Shown: piece after piece, positions 1 to 9,749 of the stretch
How positions within the stretch are numbered: the stretch's first letter is position 1
Layout: every line of letters begins with the position of its first letter
Source of the DNA: JBDSSS01 sp039928615
GTDB taxonomy: Bacteria; Actinomycetota; Actinomycetes; Actinomycetales; Dermatophilaceae
NCBI GenBank assembly: GCA_039928615.1
Contig: JBDSSS010000081.1
Span: 19,208-83,207, forward strand
Direction: 5' to 3'
DNA length: 64,000 bases
The notes under the pieces: generated by a model
Databases searched by the model: none
What the model was told of the DNA's origin: nothing
What the model saw: the letters and a program-made list of their open reading frames with translations, nothing else
Position numbers and translations under genes: made by a program

Positions 1-25
1 CTGCCGCGGTGAGCACGACGACGGC

Positions 26-2113
26 GTGGTGCAGGTCGTCCGGGTCGACGGCCCCGAGAAGGTCACGGGCACAGCGGCATACACGGTCGACATCACGCTC
101 CCGGGGATGCTCCACGGTGTGATCCGGCGGTCCCCGGTCGCGGCCGCGATCGTCCGCCGGATGGACCTCGAGCCCGTGCCGTATGCCGTCGACCTGCTCC
201 CGGACGACCGCCGGGTCCGCTGGGCGGGGCAGCCGCTGCTCGCCGTCGCGGCCGAGACGGTCGCCGCCGCACGACGGGCGGCGGCCGGCGTCGAGGTCGA
301 CCTCCAGCCGCTGCCGCACGTGCTCGACCCGGTGGTCGCCGCGCGCGACGACGCGCCGCTCGTCTACGCCGACAAGGCCGCGCGCCGGCAGGCGCCGAAC
401 GCCTCGGAGGGCGGCTCGCCACCGGCCCCGTGGCACGGCAACGTCCGCGGTCCGAGCCGGGTGCCCTTCTTCGGGACGCTCGCCAAGCGGCGGATCTCCA
501 CCGCCCGTGGGCGCGGGTCGACCGGACTCGTCGAGCTCGAGTTCCACACGACGTCCCAGCTGCACACGAGCTTCGAGCCCCACGCGTGCGTGGCCGACTG
601 GACCAACCCCGACCTGCTCCGACTCTGGGTGAGCACCCAGGCCGTCGAGGAGGTCGGGATCGCCGCCGCAGAGCGCTTCGGCCTCGAGCCCGACCAGGTC
701 GAGGTCATCGCCGACCACGTCGGCGGCGGCTTCGGCTCCAAGCTCGGCATGTCGGTCGAGACCGTGGCCGCGATCGAGCTGAGCCGGGCCAGCGGCCGGC
801 CGGTGAGCGTCGTGCTCGACCGCCGCGAGGAGCTGACCGGAACGGGTAACCGTCCCGGTGGCCGGGTGGCCGTCTCCCTGCTCGCCGACGAGGCCGACGG
901 CGGACTCGAGGCGCTCGTCGTCGACAGCGAGAGCCACGGCGGGGTCTCGATCGGTGCCTCCGTCGCGGCGCTCGCGATGCTCAGCTACGAGCGGTCGCCC
1001 CGGCTCGCGCGCGACACCGACGTCGTGACGAACGCCCCGCCCGGCAAGCCCTTCCGGGGCCCCGGCGGCCCGACCTACGCGTGGGCCCTCGAGCAGACCA
1101 TCGACGAGGCCGCGCACCGGCTCGGCCGTGACCCCATCGACCTGCGTCGGCAGTGGGACGGCAACGCGAAGCGGTCGGCCCTCTACGACTGGGCCGCGGA
1201 GCTCCCGCTGTGGCTCGACCGGCCGTCGACGGGCAGCCAGACCGGCCGCTACCGCCGCGGGGTCGGGGTGGCCGCCGCCAACTGGGTCTACTTCGTCGAC
1301 CCCGACACCGAGGTCGTCGTCTCCGTGGACCGCGGCCGGCTCGTCGCGGAGACGGCCAGCCAGGACATGGGCACGGGCAGCCGCACCGTCGTGGCCCGTG
1401 CCGTCGCCGAGGTCTTCGACGTGGCGCCCGAGGCCGTCGAGGTCCGGCTCGGCCGGTCCACCGCAGCGACGACCCACGGGCCGACGTCGGGCGGCAGCCG
1501 CACCACGGTGTCGCTGTGGCCCACCGCCCGCGAGGCCGCCCAGCGGCTCCGCGCCCTCGTCGGGGGACCCGTCACCACCGCGCACGACGGGCTCTCGGCC
1601 ACCGCGACGCGGGGCGGCGACCGCGGGCTGCGGGCCGTGCCGATCACGTCGGACCACCTGCAGGTCGGCCGCGGCTTCTCCGGCGCGGTCCACGTCACCG
1701 AGGTCGAGGTCGACACGCGCACGGGACGCACCCGGGTGCTCACGGTCAAGGGAGGCATCGCCGCCGGGCGGATCCACGTGCCGGAGCTGGCCCGGAGCCA
1801 GTGCGAGGGCTCGATCATCCAGGGCATCGGCCTCGCGCTCTACGAGGGCCAGGTGCTCGACCCGCACACCGGGCTCACCCTCAGCTCGACCCTCGACGAC
1901 TACCGGATCCCGCAGCTCGGCGACACCCCGGAGATCGAGATCCACTTCCACGAGGACGGCTGGGACCGGGTGCCCGGGGGTGGGATCGGTCTCGGCGAGG
2001 TCGCGACGATCAGCCCGGCGGCCTCGGTCGGCAACGCCATCCACAACGCGACCGGGTGGCGACCGCTCACCCTGCCGGTGCGACCCGACCGGGTCATGGA
2101 GGCCCTGCGATGA
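26..2113 (+). CDS. Xanthine dehydrogenase-family molybdopterin-binding subunit (YagR/PaoC type)
   Basis: This is the large catalytic subunit of a molybdenum hydroxylase that oxidises aldehydes or N-heterocycles with water as oxygen donor. The N-terminal VDGPEKVTG segment is typical of the family. A cofactor-binding GGGFGSKLG lies near residue 235, PFRGPGGP near 343, and GIGLGE close to the C-terminus supplies the conserved catalytic Glu. At 695 residues it is slightly short for the family (about 730-780). The GTG at 26 follows a TGA at 10-12 that may end an upstream subunit, probably the 2Fe-2S protein. The frame is open to the window edge, so the start is not certain. It overlaps the FAD subunit by ATGA. 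The substrate cannot be told from sequence. Confidence 0.9.
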   Translation: MVQVVRVDGPEKVTGTAAYTVDITLPGMLHGVIRRSPVAAAIVRRMDLEPVPYAVDLLPDDRRVRWAGQPLLAVAAETVAAARRAAAGVEVDLQPLPHVLDPVVAARDDAPLVYADKAARRQAPNASEGGSPPAPWHGNVRGPSRVPFFGTLAKRRISTARGRGSTGLVELEFHTTSQLHTSFEPHACVADWTNPDLLRLWVSTQAVEEVGIAAAERFGLEPDQVEVIADHVGGGFGSKLGMSVETVAAIELSRASGRPVSVVLDRREELTGTGNRPGGRVAVSLLADEADGGLEALVVDSESHGGVSIGASVAALAMLSYERSPRLARDTDVVTNAPPGKPFRGPGGPTYAWALEQTIDEAAHRLGRDPIDLRRQWDGNAKRSALYDWAAELPLWLDRPSTGSQTGRYRRGVGVAAANWVYFVDPDTEVVVSVDRGRLVAETASQDMGTGSRTVVARAVAEVFDVAPEAVEVRLGRSTAATTHGPTSGGSRTTVSLWPTAREAAQRLRALVGGPVTTAHDGLSATATRGGDRGLRAVPITSDHLQVGRGFSGAVHVTEVEVDTRTGRTRVLTVKGGIAAGRIHVPELARSQCEGSIIQGIGLALYEGQVLDPHTGLTLSSTLDDYRIPQLGDTPEIEIHFHEDGWDRVPGGGIGLGEVATISPAASVGNAIHNATGWRPLTLPVRPDRVMEALR

Positions 2114-3096
2114 CCGACATCACCTTCGTCACCTCGCTCGAGCAGCTGCACGAGGTGCCCGACGGCGCCACCGTCGACGACACCGTCTACCGAGCGGGTG
2201 GGACCGACCTGCAGGACCGGCTGCGCACGAGCAACGCCGAGCCGCGGATCATCGACCTCACCGGGCTGCCCGGCTTCGCCGACGTCTCCACGGCGGACGA
2301 CGGCGGCCTGGTCATCGGGGCGGGCGTCACCGTGGCCCGCCTCGCCCGCGACCTGGCAGGCTCGCACCCGGCCCTCGCGCTGACCTGCGCGGGCCTGGCC
2401 ACCCCGCAGGTGCGAGCCGTCGCGACGATCGGCGGCAACCTGCTCCAGCACACGCGCTGCTGGTACTACCGCCACCCCGAGACCACCTGCCTCAAGTCGG
2501 GGGGCACGACGTGCCCGGCCCGCGACGGTCGCCACCTCTACGGCGTCGCCTTCGACACCTCACCGTGCGTGCACCCGCACCCGTCGTCGGTCGCCATGGC
2601 CCTGCTCACCTACGACGCGACCGTGACCGTCTCCGGCGGCGGGCGCCTTGGGGTGGAGGAGCTGCTCGGTGGCCCCGACGGCCCCGACGGCCCTATCGGC
2701 TCCGACGGCACGCGGGACCACCACCTCCCGGCGGGTGAGGTGCTCACCACGGTCGTCCTGCCGCCGGCGCTGGACGGCGAGCGGGCGGCATACTTCCGGG
2801 CGATCAGCCGCTTCGAGGCGGAGTGGCCGCTCGTCGAGGCGGTCTGCCGGGTGCAGATCGGTGACGACGCCCGGGTCGCGCAGTGCGGGATCGCGATCGG
2901 CGGGGTGGCCCCGGTGCCGCTGCGCCTGCACGCGGCCGAGGACCTGCTGACCGGCTCCCGTCTCGACGACCTGACGATCGACGCCGTGTGCGAGGCGGCG
3001 ACGGTCGGCGCCAACCCGCTCCCCGAGACCGGCTACAAGGTGGCGCTCATCGCGGCGACCGTCCGCGAGGTGCTCGAGCGCGTCGCCGCCGGCTGA
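2110..3096 (+). CDS. Molybdenum hydroxylase FAD-binding subunit (YagS/PaoB type)
   Basis: This 328-residue subunit passes electrons from the molybdenum site through FAD to the acceptor. The FAD-binding TIGGNLLQHTRC segment is near residue 115. It is followed by four cysteines (RCWYY, TTCLK, TTCPA, SPCVH) in a stretch of about 45 residues. That spacing resembles the extra 4Fe-4S insertion of PaoB-type FAD subunits and is absent from classical xanthine dehydrogenase FAD subunits. The ATG at 2110 overlaps the stop of the molybdopterin gene (ATGA), so the two are translationally coupled. A run of repeated Gly-Pro-Asp residues (about 193-203) is a low-complexity loop. Confidence 0.92.
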   Translation: MTDITFVTSLEQLHEVPDGATVDDTVYRAGGTDLQDRLRTSNAEPRIIDLTGLPGFADVSTADDGGLVIGAGVTVARLARDLAGSHPALALTCAGLATPQVRAVATIGGNLLQHTRCWYYRHPETTCLKSGGTTCPARDGRHLYGVAFDTSPCVHPHPSSVAMALLTYDATVTVSGGGRLGVEELLGGPDGPDGPIGSDGTRDHHLPAGEVLTTVVLPPALDGERAAYFRAISRFEAEWPLVEAVCRVQIGDDARVAQCGIAIGGVAPVPLRLHAAEDLLTGSRLDDLTIDAVCEAATVGANPLPETGYKVALIAATVREVLERVAAG

Positions 3097-3120
3097 GGAC
3101 CCCGGCGGTCGTCGGGCGGG

Positions 3121-3867
3121 TCAGTCCGGCGAGACGGCCAGCTGCGCCGTCATCGCCGACTGGGCCTCCGCGACGATGAGGGCCATCCCGGCCTCCGCCG
3201 CCGCCGCGTCGCGCGAGGCGATCGCGTCGGCGACCTCGCGGTGCCAGTCGATGGCCTGCGGGTTCGGGTTCGACGGCATCAGGTGGTGGTGGGTCCGGCC
3301 GGCCAGGACCTCCTCGACGAGGTCGCCGAAGCGGGCCAGCATCGGGTTGCCCGACGCCCGCAGCAGCGTGTGGTGGAAGACCGCGTCGTGCCGCAGGTAG
3401 GCCTCGAGGTCCCCGCGCCGCCCGGTGGATGACATGCCGGCCGCTGCGGAGGCGAGGGCGTCCTGCTGGGCCACCGACGCGCGACCCGCGGCCAGCCGGG
3501 CCGCGACCGGCTCGATGCCGCTTCGCAGCTCGCTCAGCGACTGGAGCTCGGCCTCGCGTCCGGGACCGGCGAGGCGCCACCGCACGATGAGCGGGCTGAG
3601 GGCGTCCCACTCCTCCTCCGGCCGCACGGTGATCCCGACCCTGCGACGGCTCGCGACGACCCCCATCGACTCGAGCACCTTGACCGCCTCGCGGGCGATC
3701 GACCGTGAGACGCCGTAGCGCTGCTCGACCTGCTCGGTCGACAGGACGGCGCCCGGCACGAGGTGTCCGTCGACGAGGTCGGACCCGAGCTGGTCGAGCA
3801 GGTCGGCGTGCTTGCCCGCACCGCTGGGGGCCGCGCCGGCGGCGCTCGTCGCTCTCACGGGACCCAT
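3121..3867 (-). CDS. gntR: GntR/FadR-family transcriptional regulator, probable gluconate repressor
   Basis: This 248-residue protein has an N-terminal winged helix-turn-helix (EQVEQRYGVSRSIAREAVKVL, about residues 45-65) and a C-terminal FCD ligand domain. The FCD metal-binding pattern is visible as LRHDAVFHHTLLRASGNPML and later DWHREVADAI. It is divergent from gntP and gntK, so the likely effector is gluconate or 6-phosphogluconate and the likely target is the shared intergenic region. It is convergent with the molybdenum hydroxylase operon, with a gap of 24 bases. The role is inferred from context; the family is clear. Confidence 0.88.
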   Translation of the reverse strand: MGPVRATSAAGAAPSGAGKHADLLDQLGSDLVDGHLVPGAVLSTEQVEQRYGVSRSIAREAVKVLESMGVVASRRRVGITVRPEEEWDALSPLIVRWRLAGPGREAELQSLSELRSGIEPVAARLAAGRASVAQQDALASAAAGMSSTGRRGDLEAYLRHDAVFHHTLLRASGNPMLARFGDLVEEVLAGRTHHHLMPSNPNPQAIDWHREVADAIASRDAAAAEAGMALIVAEAQSAMTAQLAVSPD

Positions 3868-3884
3868 CCTGCCGCACCGGCGAC

Positions 3885-3945
3885 GAGATAAATAGACATC
3901 CGTTAATCACGAAGTCTTTACAATCGTATGCCTATTGCGTCACCA
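3885..3945. promoter_or_regulatory. AT-rich divergent promoter/operator between gntR and gntP
   Basis: This is the only AT-rich stretch in the first 7 kb. It holds TACAAT at 3919-3924, a good -10 match for gntP without a convincing -35. It also holds an imperfect dyad CAAT-N9-ATTG at 3921-3937, about the size of FadR-type operators. The dyad encloses one of the dispersed GTATGCC 7-mers (3926-3932). The position suits repression by the adjacent GntR, but no binding is shown. Confidence 0.45.
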
Positions 3946-4016
3946 TGGTCGACACGAGCCGCCGGCACCCGCGCGGCCCACCCTCGATCGCCCCCACCAC
4001 CTGACAAGGGAGTCAC

Positions 4017-5398
<1,382 letters not shown>

Positions 5399-5402
<4 letters not shown>

Positions 5403-5920
5403 CGACCGAGGTCAGCACGCGGCACATCGTCGTGATGGGCGTCTCGGGCTGTGGCAAGAGCACCGTGGCGGAGGGGATCAGCGAGGCCGCCTCGCTGCCC
5501 TTCGCCGAGGCGGACCGCTTCCACCCGGCCGCCAACATCGAGAAGATGACGGCCGGGATCCCGCTCGAGGACGCCGACCGCTGGCCGTGGCTCGGGGACC
5601 TGTCCGCGTGGATGGCGTCCCAGGCGCGGGAGGGACAGTCGACCGTCATCGCCTGCTCGGCGCTCAAGCGCTCCTACCGCGACCTGCTCCGCAAGGGCCC
5701 GCCGAGCCTCGACTTCGTCCACCTCGCCGGTGACCCCGACGTCATCCGAGCCCGGATGTCGCACCGCAAGGGCCACTTCATGCCCACTTCGCTGCTCGAG
5801 AGCCAGCTTGCGACCCTCGAGCCGCTCGGGCCTGACGAGTCGGGCCTCGTCGTCGACCTCGCCCTGCCCGCCGCGGAGATCATCGAGCGGGCGGTGCGAG
5901 AGCTGGGTCTCACGCCCTAG
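5399..5920 (+). CDS. gntK: Gluconokinase
   Basis: The product phosphorylates gluconate to 6-phosphogluconate, feeding the pentose phosphate pathway; zwf lies 45 kb away in the window. The 173-residue protein starts at GTG 5399, which shares GTGA with the gntP stop. It has a P-loop GVSGCGKST (about residues 13-21), then the substrate region EADRFHPAANIEKM and the CSALKRSYRD segment typical of thermosensitive/thermoresistant gluconokinases. The size is normal for the family. A hairpin terminator follows. Confidence 0.95.
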
Positions 5921-5954
5921 CCCCACCCGTGAGGCCTTCTGGCCGTATGCCGCT

Positions 5955-5983
5955 GAGCCGGCCCCCGCACGGGGGGTCGGCTC
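5955..5983. terminator. Hairpin terminator between convergent gntK and MFS genes
   Basis: A 12-pair stem (GAGCCGGCCCCC at 5955-5966 with GGGGGTCGGCTC at 5972-5983, one G-U pair) closes a 5-base loop. It lies between two convergent genes, so it probably serves both strands. There is no U-run, as is common in high-GC actinobacteria. Confidence 0.7.
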
Positions 5984-6017
5984 TCGTGCGTCCGGGCGTC
6001 GCTGGGCGGAGCTGGTC

Positions 6018-7268
6018 TCAGCTCGTCGTGCGCATCGCCCAGGCGGCGCCGACGGTCGCGGCGGAGACCGCGACGACGAAGACCATCAGGACGACCAGCG
6101 GTGTGAGAGCCGTCAGCGCGAGACCGATGAGCAGGACCGGCACGGTGAGGCCGGCATACGCGGTGAGGAAGATGGCCGAGAGCGTCTCGCCGCGCACCTC
6201 GACGGGCGCCAGTGACCCGGCCCGGCCGACGGCGGAGCGGAAGAAGAGGCCGACCCCGGCTCCGGCCACGACCCCACCGGCGACGAACGCGGGAAGCGAG
6301 CCCGCTGCGGCGCCGGCGAGCACGCCGAGCAGGCCGAGGACCTGAGCCGCGGCGCCCACCTGGAGCGACCGCTGCGTCGACCAGCCCGCAGCCCCGACCT
6401 GGGCCAGGGCCGCGGCGGCGAAGACCGAGAAGGTCACCGCCCCGGCGACGATGTGGTCGCTCTCGTGGAGCACCCGGACGAGGAAGGTCGGGGCGAGCGC
6501 GGTGAACATCCCGAAGACGGCGAAGGCCGTGAAGGCCGCGGCGCCGGCGGCCGCGAAGGCGCTCCGGGACTCGCGCGGGACGACGACGCGCTGCGGCCGG
6601 TAGGCGGGCCGGGTCCGCGGGCGCTCGACCGTCTCGGGGACGAGTGCCACGGCGGCGGCAGCGACGAGCAGCAGCACGAGGAAGACGGCATACGGCAGGC
6701 GCAGCGGTGCGGGGGCGAGCTCGGCGAGCAGTCCGCCGACGAGGGGGCCGAGGGCGAGCCCGCCGATGTTGGCCAGACCGGCGACGGTCGCGGGCCGCCC
6801 GGTCCGCTCGTCGGGGCGGTCGGCGAGGTGGAGCTCACCGAGGTGGGCCGTTGCCGTCGCGGCGAGCGCGCCGACGCCGATCCCGCACAGCAGGCGGGCG
6901 ACGAGCAGGGCCGGCAGGGCGGCGCTGCTGAGGAAGATCGTGGCCGACGCGACCTCGGTGACGATCGCGAAGAGGACGAGCGGGCGGCGGCCGACAGTGT
7001 CGCTGAGGTGTCCGACGAGGTAGAGGCTGAGCATGACCCCGACGGCGAAGGCCGCGAAGACGACGGTGACCATGGCGGAGGAGAAGCCGTCGCGGGCCTG
7101 GTAGAGCGCGTAGAGCGGGGTGGGGACCGTCGCGAAGGCCATCACCGTGAGGAACGCGACGGACACGACCCGGAAGCCGGCCGCCGGCCCGAGCGATCCG
7201 CGGCGTCGACCCGACGCGGGGCCTGCCGTTGGGGTGGCGACCGGCGGCGTGGTGGTGAGGGTGCTCAT
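6018..7268 (-). CDS. Major facilitator superfamily transporter (drug exporter-like)
   Basis: This 416-residue membrane protein has about 12 hydrophobic segments. It carries the MFS loop 2-3 motif (GHLSDTVGRRPLVLF) and the motif C-like GGLALGPLVGGLLAE in the fifth segment, which points to an antiporter-type exporter of the DHA1 class. I chose the ATG at 7268 because the longer frame adds a non-conserved hydrophilic leader over the intergenic region. It is divergent from a LysR-type regulator, which probably controls it. The substrate is unknown. Confidence 0.9.
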   Translation of the reverse strand: MSTLTTTPPVATPTAGPASGRRRGSLGPAAGFRVVSVAFLTVMAFATVPTPLYALYQARDGFSSAMVTVVFAAFAVGVMLSLYLVGHLSDTVGRRPLVLFAIVTEVASATIFLSSAALPALLVARLLCGIGVGALAATATAHLGELHLADRPDERTGRPATVAGLANIGGLALGPLVGGLLAELAPAPLRLPYAVFLVLLLVAAAAVALVPETVERPRTRPAYRPQRVVVPRESRSAFAAAGAAAFTAFAVFGMFTALAPTFLVRVLHESDHIVAGAVTFSVFAAAALAQVGAAGWSTQRSLQVGAAAQVLGLLGVLAGAAAGSLPAFVAGGVVAGAGVGLFFRSAVGRAGSLAPVEVRGETLSAIFLTAYAGLTVPVLLIGLALTALTPLVVLMVFVVAVSAATVGAAWAMRTTS

Positions 7269-7351
7269 GCAGCCAGCATGCGACGGCGACATTGTCCGTG
7301 TCCAACGATGAATCGGAGTCACACTCATCGACAAAGAAGCATAATAACGGG
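7269..7351. promoter_or_regulatory. Divergent regulatory region of the MFS and LysR genes
   Basis: This 83-base region contains an inverted repeat CGATGA (7306-7311) and TCATCG (7325-7330) with a 13-base spacer, plus an AT-rich stretch next to the lysR start. The dyad placement between divergent genes is typical of a LysR-type binding site. Confidence 0.4.
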
Positions 7352-8257
7352 ATGGATGTCCGTCTCGTGGAGCAGTTCGTCACCATCGCCGCCGAGCTCA
7401 ACGTGACGCGGGCGGCCGAGCGCCTGATGGTGTCGCAGTCGACGGTCTCCGCTGGGTTGCGGCGTTTCGAGCGCGAGCTCGGGGTGACACTCTTCGTCCG
7501 GACCACGCGGAGCATGACCCTGACGCCGGCCGGCGAGCGGCTGCTGCCCGCGGCCGAGGCGCTCCTCGCGAGCGCCGCGCACCTGCACGACCTCGCCTCC
7601 GAGTCGACCGGCCGGCTGAGGGGCCGGGTGCGGCTCGGGACGTTCGCGGCCCTCGACCTGCTCGACCTGCCGGGGGTCGTCGCCTCCTTCCGTGGGCGTC
7701 ATCCGCAGGTCGACCTCGCCCTCACCGCCTCGCCGCGAGGGTCGACCGGCCTCGAGGAGGACCTGCGCCGCGGCCGGGTCGACCTCGCCTTCCTCGCCCT
7801 GCCTGACCAGCCGTCCGACCTCACGGTAGAGCCGCTCCTCAGCTCGCCCTTCGTGGCGCTGGTGCCCGGGGACCACCGGCTGGCCGGACGGTCCCGGGTC
7901 GGGCTGGACGAGCTCGCCGACGAGTCCTGGGTCGACACCGCCGCCGGCTTCGGCAATCGGGTCCTGCTCGACCGCCACCTCGCCGGTCGGGGGCTGACCC
8001 GCCGGCTCGTCGTCGAGACGGGCGACCTGCCCTCGGTGACCGGCTTCGTCGCCGCCGGGGTGGGGGTTGCCGTGGTGCCGGCCGTCGCGCTGCTGCCCGC
8101 CGGCAGCGACGGCTGCGTCGTCGTCCCGCTCGCGGACGGACCCCCGGACTGGCGGATCGGTCTCGGCCGGCGTCGGGGAGTCGTGCTGAGCCGCGCGGCC
8201 CGAGCCCTCGTGGCGGATCTGCAGGCGGCGGCCGCCGCCAGCGCCGCGGCCTGTTGA
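7352..8257 (+). CDS. LysR-family transcriptional regulator
   Basis: This 301-residue protein has an N-terminal winged helix-turn-helix (residues 1-60, with AAERLMVSQSTVSAGLRRFE) and a C-terminal periplasmic-binding-protein-like effector domain (about 90-295). I used the ATG at 7352, which begins the canonical MDVRLVEQFVTIA; the open frame extends about 20 residues upstream into the operator region. It is divergent from the MFS exporter and is probably its regulator. Confidence 0.93.
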   Translation: MDVRLVEQFVTIAAELNVTRAAERLMVSQSTVSAGLRRFERELGVTLFVRTTRSMTLTPAGERLLPAAEALLASAAHLHDLASESTGRLRGRVRLGTFAALDLLDLPGVVASFRGRHPQVDLALTASPRGSTGLEEDLRRGRVDLAFLALPDQPSDLTVEPLLSSPFVALVPGDHRLAGRSRVGLDELADESWVDTAAGFGNRVLLDRHLAGRGLTRRLVVETGDLPSVTGFVAAGVGVAVVPAVALLPAGSDGCVVVPLADGPPDWRIGLGRRRGVVLSRAARALVADLQAAAAASAAAC

Positions 8258-8344
8258 GCGGGCGGGGAATGCGACCGGGCCCGGGTTCGTTGGCTCCCCT
8301 GAAGATCGGTTGAAGCATTTACTAGCTACAGGAGATGACGGTTC

Positions 8345-9415
8345 ATGGCACGTGCGTTCGAGAGCATCAAGGTCGGCGCGTGGGACCTCCCGCAGCGCTT
8401 CGTCATGGCGCCGCTGACCCGCAACCGGGCCGGCGAGGGCCAGGCGCCCCGCGAGCTCAACGCGGAGTACTACGGCCAGCGTGCGACGGCCGGGCTCATC
8501 GTCAGCGAGGGCACCCAGCCGAGCGCCGTGGGCCAGGGCTACCTCGACACCCCCGGCATCCACACGGACGCGCAGATCGAGGGCTGGGCCAAGGTCGCCG
8601 ACGCCGTCCACGCCAACGGTGGCCGCATCGTCATCCAGCTGATGCACGTGGGCCGGATCGCGCACCCCGACAACAAGAACGGCCTCGAGACGGTCGCCCC
8701 GAGCGCCATCGCGGCTCCGGGCTCGATCGTCACCGCGACGGGTGAGCAGCCCTACGTCACCCCGCGTGCGCTCGAAACCGACGAGATCGCCGGGGTCGTC
8801 GCCGAGTACGTCGACGCCGCACGCAAGGCGATCGCCGCGGGCATCGACGGTGTCGAGGTGCACGCCGCCAACGGCTACCTCATCCACCAGTTCCTCGCCC
8901 CGAGCAGCAACACCCGCGCGGACGGTTACGGCGGCTCGCCTGCGAACCGCGCCCGTTTCGGCATCGAGGTGACCAAGGCCGTCGCCGAGGCCATCGGCGC
9001 CGAGCGCGTCGGCATCCGGATCTCACCCGCGCACAACATCCAGGGTGTCCTCGAGGAGGACGCGGCCGACGTCGCCGCGACCTACGAGGCGCTCATCGAG
9101 GGGATTGCCCCCCTCGGCCTGGCCTACCTCAGCATCCTCGCCGACCCGACGAAGGACCTCGTGCGCGACCTGCGCAAGCGGTTCAACGGCCCGGTCGTGC
9201 TCAACAACGGCTTCGGTTCGGTCACTGACCTCGACGCGGTCGAGGGCATCCTCGAGCGTGACGAGGCCGACCTCGTGGCCGTGGGCCGCCCGTTCCTGGC
9301 CAACCCGGACCTCGTCCGGCGCTGGCGCGAGGGGATCGAGCTCAACGAGCCCAACCAGGCGACCTTCTACGGCGGCGCCGCCGAGGGCTACACGGACTAC
9401 CCGTTCGCCGACTGA
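8345..9415 (+). CDS. Old Yellow Enzyme family alkene reductase (NADH:flavin oxidoreductase)
   Basis: This 356-residue FMN-dependent TIM-barrel enzyme reduces activated C=C bonds of enones, maleimides or nitro compounds using NAD(P)H. The MAPLTRNRA segment (about residue 22), the QLMHVGRIAHP loop and the active-site pair in HAANGYLIHQFL (His/Asn that bind the substrate carbonyl) are intact. Near the C-terminus, AVGRPFLANPDLVRR binds FMN phosphate. AGGAG about 10 bases upstream supports the ATG. It is followed by a strong terminator, so it is probably monocistronic. The function may be electrophile detoxification; the natural substrate is unknown. Confidence 0.95.
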   Translation: MARAFESIKVGAWDLPQRFVMAPLTRNRAGEGQAPRELNAEYYGQRATAGLIVSEGTQPSAVGQGYLDTPGIHTDAQIEGWAKVADAVHANGGRIVIQLMHVGRIAHPDNKNGLETVAPSAIAAPGSIVTATGEQPYVTPRALETDEIAGVVAEYVDAARKAIAAGIDGVEVHAANGYLIHQFLAPSSNTRADGYGGSPANRARFGIEVTKAVAEAIGAERVGIRISPAHNIQGVLEEDAADVAATYEALIEGIAPLGLAYLSILADPTKDLVRDLRKRFNGPVVLNNGFGSVTDLDAVEGILERDEADLVAVGRPFLANPDLVRRWREGIELNEPNQATFYGGAAEGYTDYPFAD

Positions 9416-9440
9416 CGACGGCGCCGACTGGCGCCCCCGC

Positions 9441-9480
9441 CCGCAGCGGGCCACCCGAGACATCGGGTGGCCCGCTGCGG
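9441..9480 (+). terminator. Terminator of the alkene reductase gene
   Basis: A perfect 16-pair stem (9441-9456 with 9465-9480) closes the 8-base loop GAGACATC, 26 bases after the stop codon. The sequence is followed by CGTATGGG rather than a U-run. It may act on both strands because the next gene is convergent. Confidence 0.85.
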
Positions 9481-9500
9481 CGTATGGGCTGCACTCGGGG

Positions 9501-9746
9501 TCAGCGGTCGCCCATGGCGACGCTGCACGAGCCCAGCCGGGTCGGCGCCTTCCACGCGGCCGTGGGGACGCCCGGCAGGCGGACGTCGGCGAGCCCCACC
9601 TCGACGACATGGGCCGGCGCACTGGCCGCCCGCGGAGCAGCCACAGCCGTCGTGCTCGCGAGGGCGGTCAGGCCCAGGAGCGTTGCCGCCGTGACGGCCG
9701 TGAGCGCCCCGACCCGGGAGAGGCGGCGGCGTCGCTGCCGGTCCAT
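9501..9746 (-). CDS. Small exported protein of unknown function
   Basis: This 81-residue frame begins 3 bases after the stop of the beta-propeller gene, so the two are probably co-transcribed. The N-terminus has an Arg-rich stretch (RQRRRRLSR) followed by a hydrophobic core and an Ala-x-Ala site near residue 37, as in a signal peptide. The mature part is only about 42 residues, with no recognised domain. I do not know its function; it could accompany the exported propeller protein. Confidence 0.5.
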   Translation of the reverse strand: MDRQRRRRLSRVGALTAVTAATLLGLTALASTTAVAAPRAASAPAHVVEVGLADVRLPGVPTAAWKAPTRLGSCSVAMGDR

Positions 9747-9749
9747 GGC

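Noticed and set aside
1..12. Tail of an upstream gene ending TGA at 10-12
   Set aside because: Only three codons are visible. It may be the 2Fe-2S subunit of the molybdenum hydroxylase, but this cannot be supported from so few bases.
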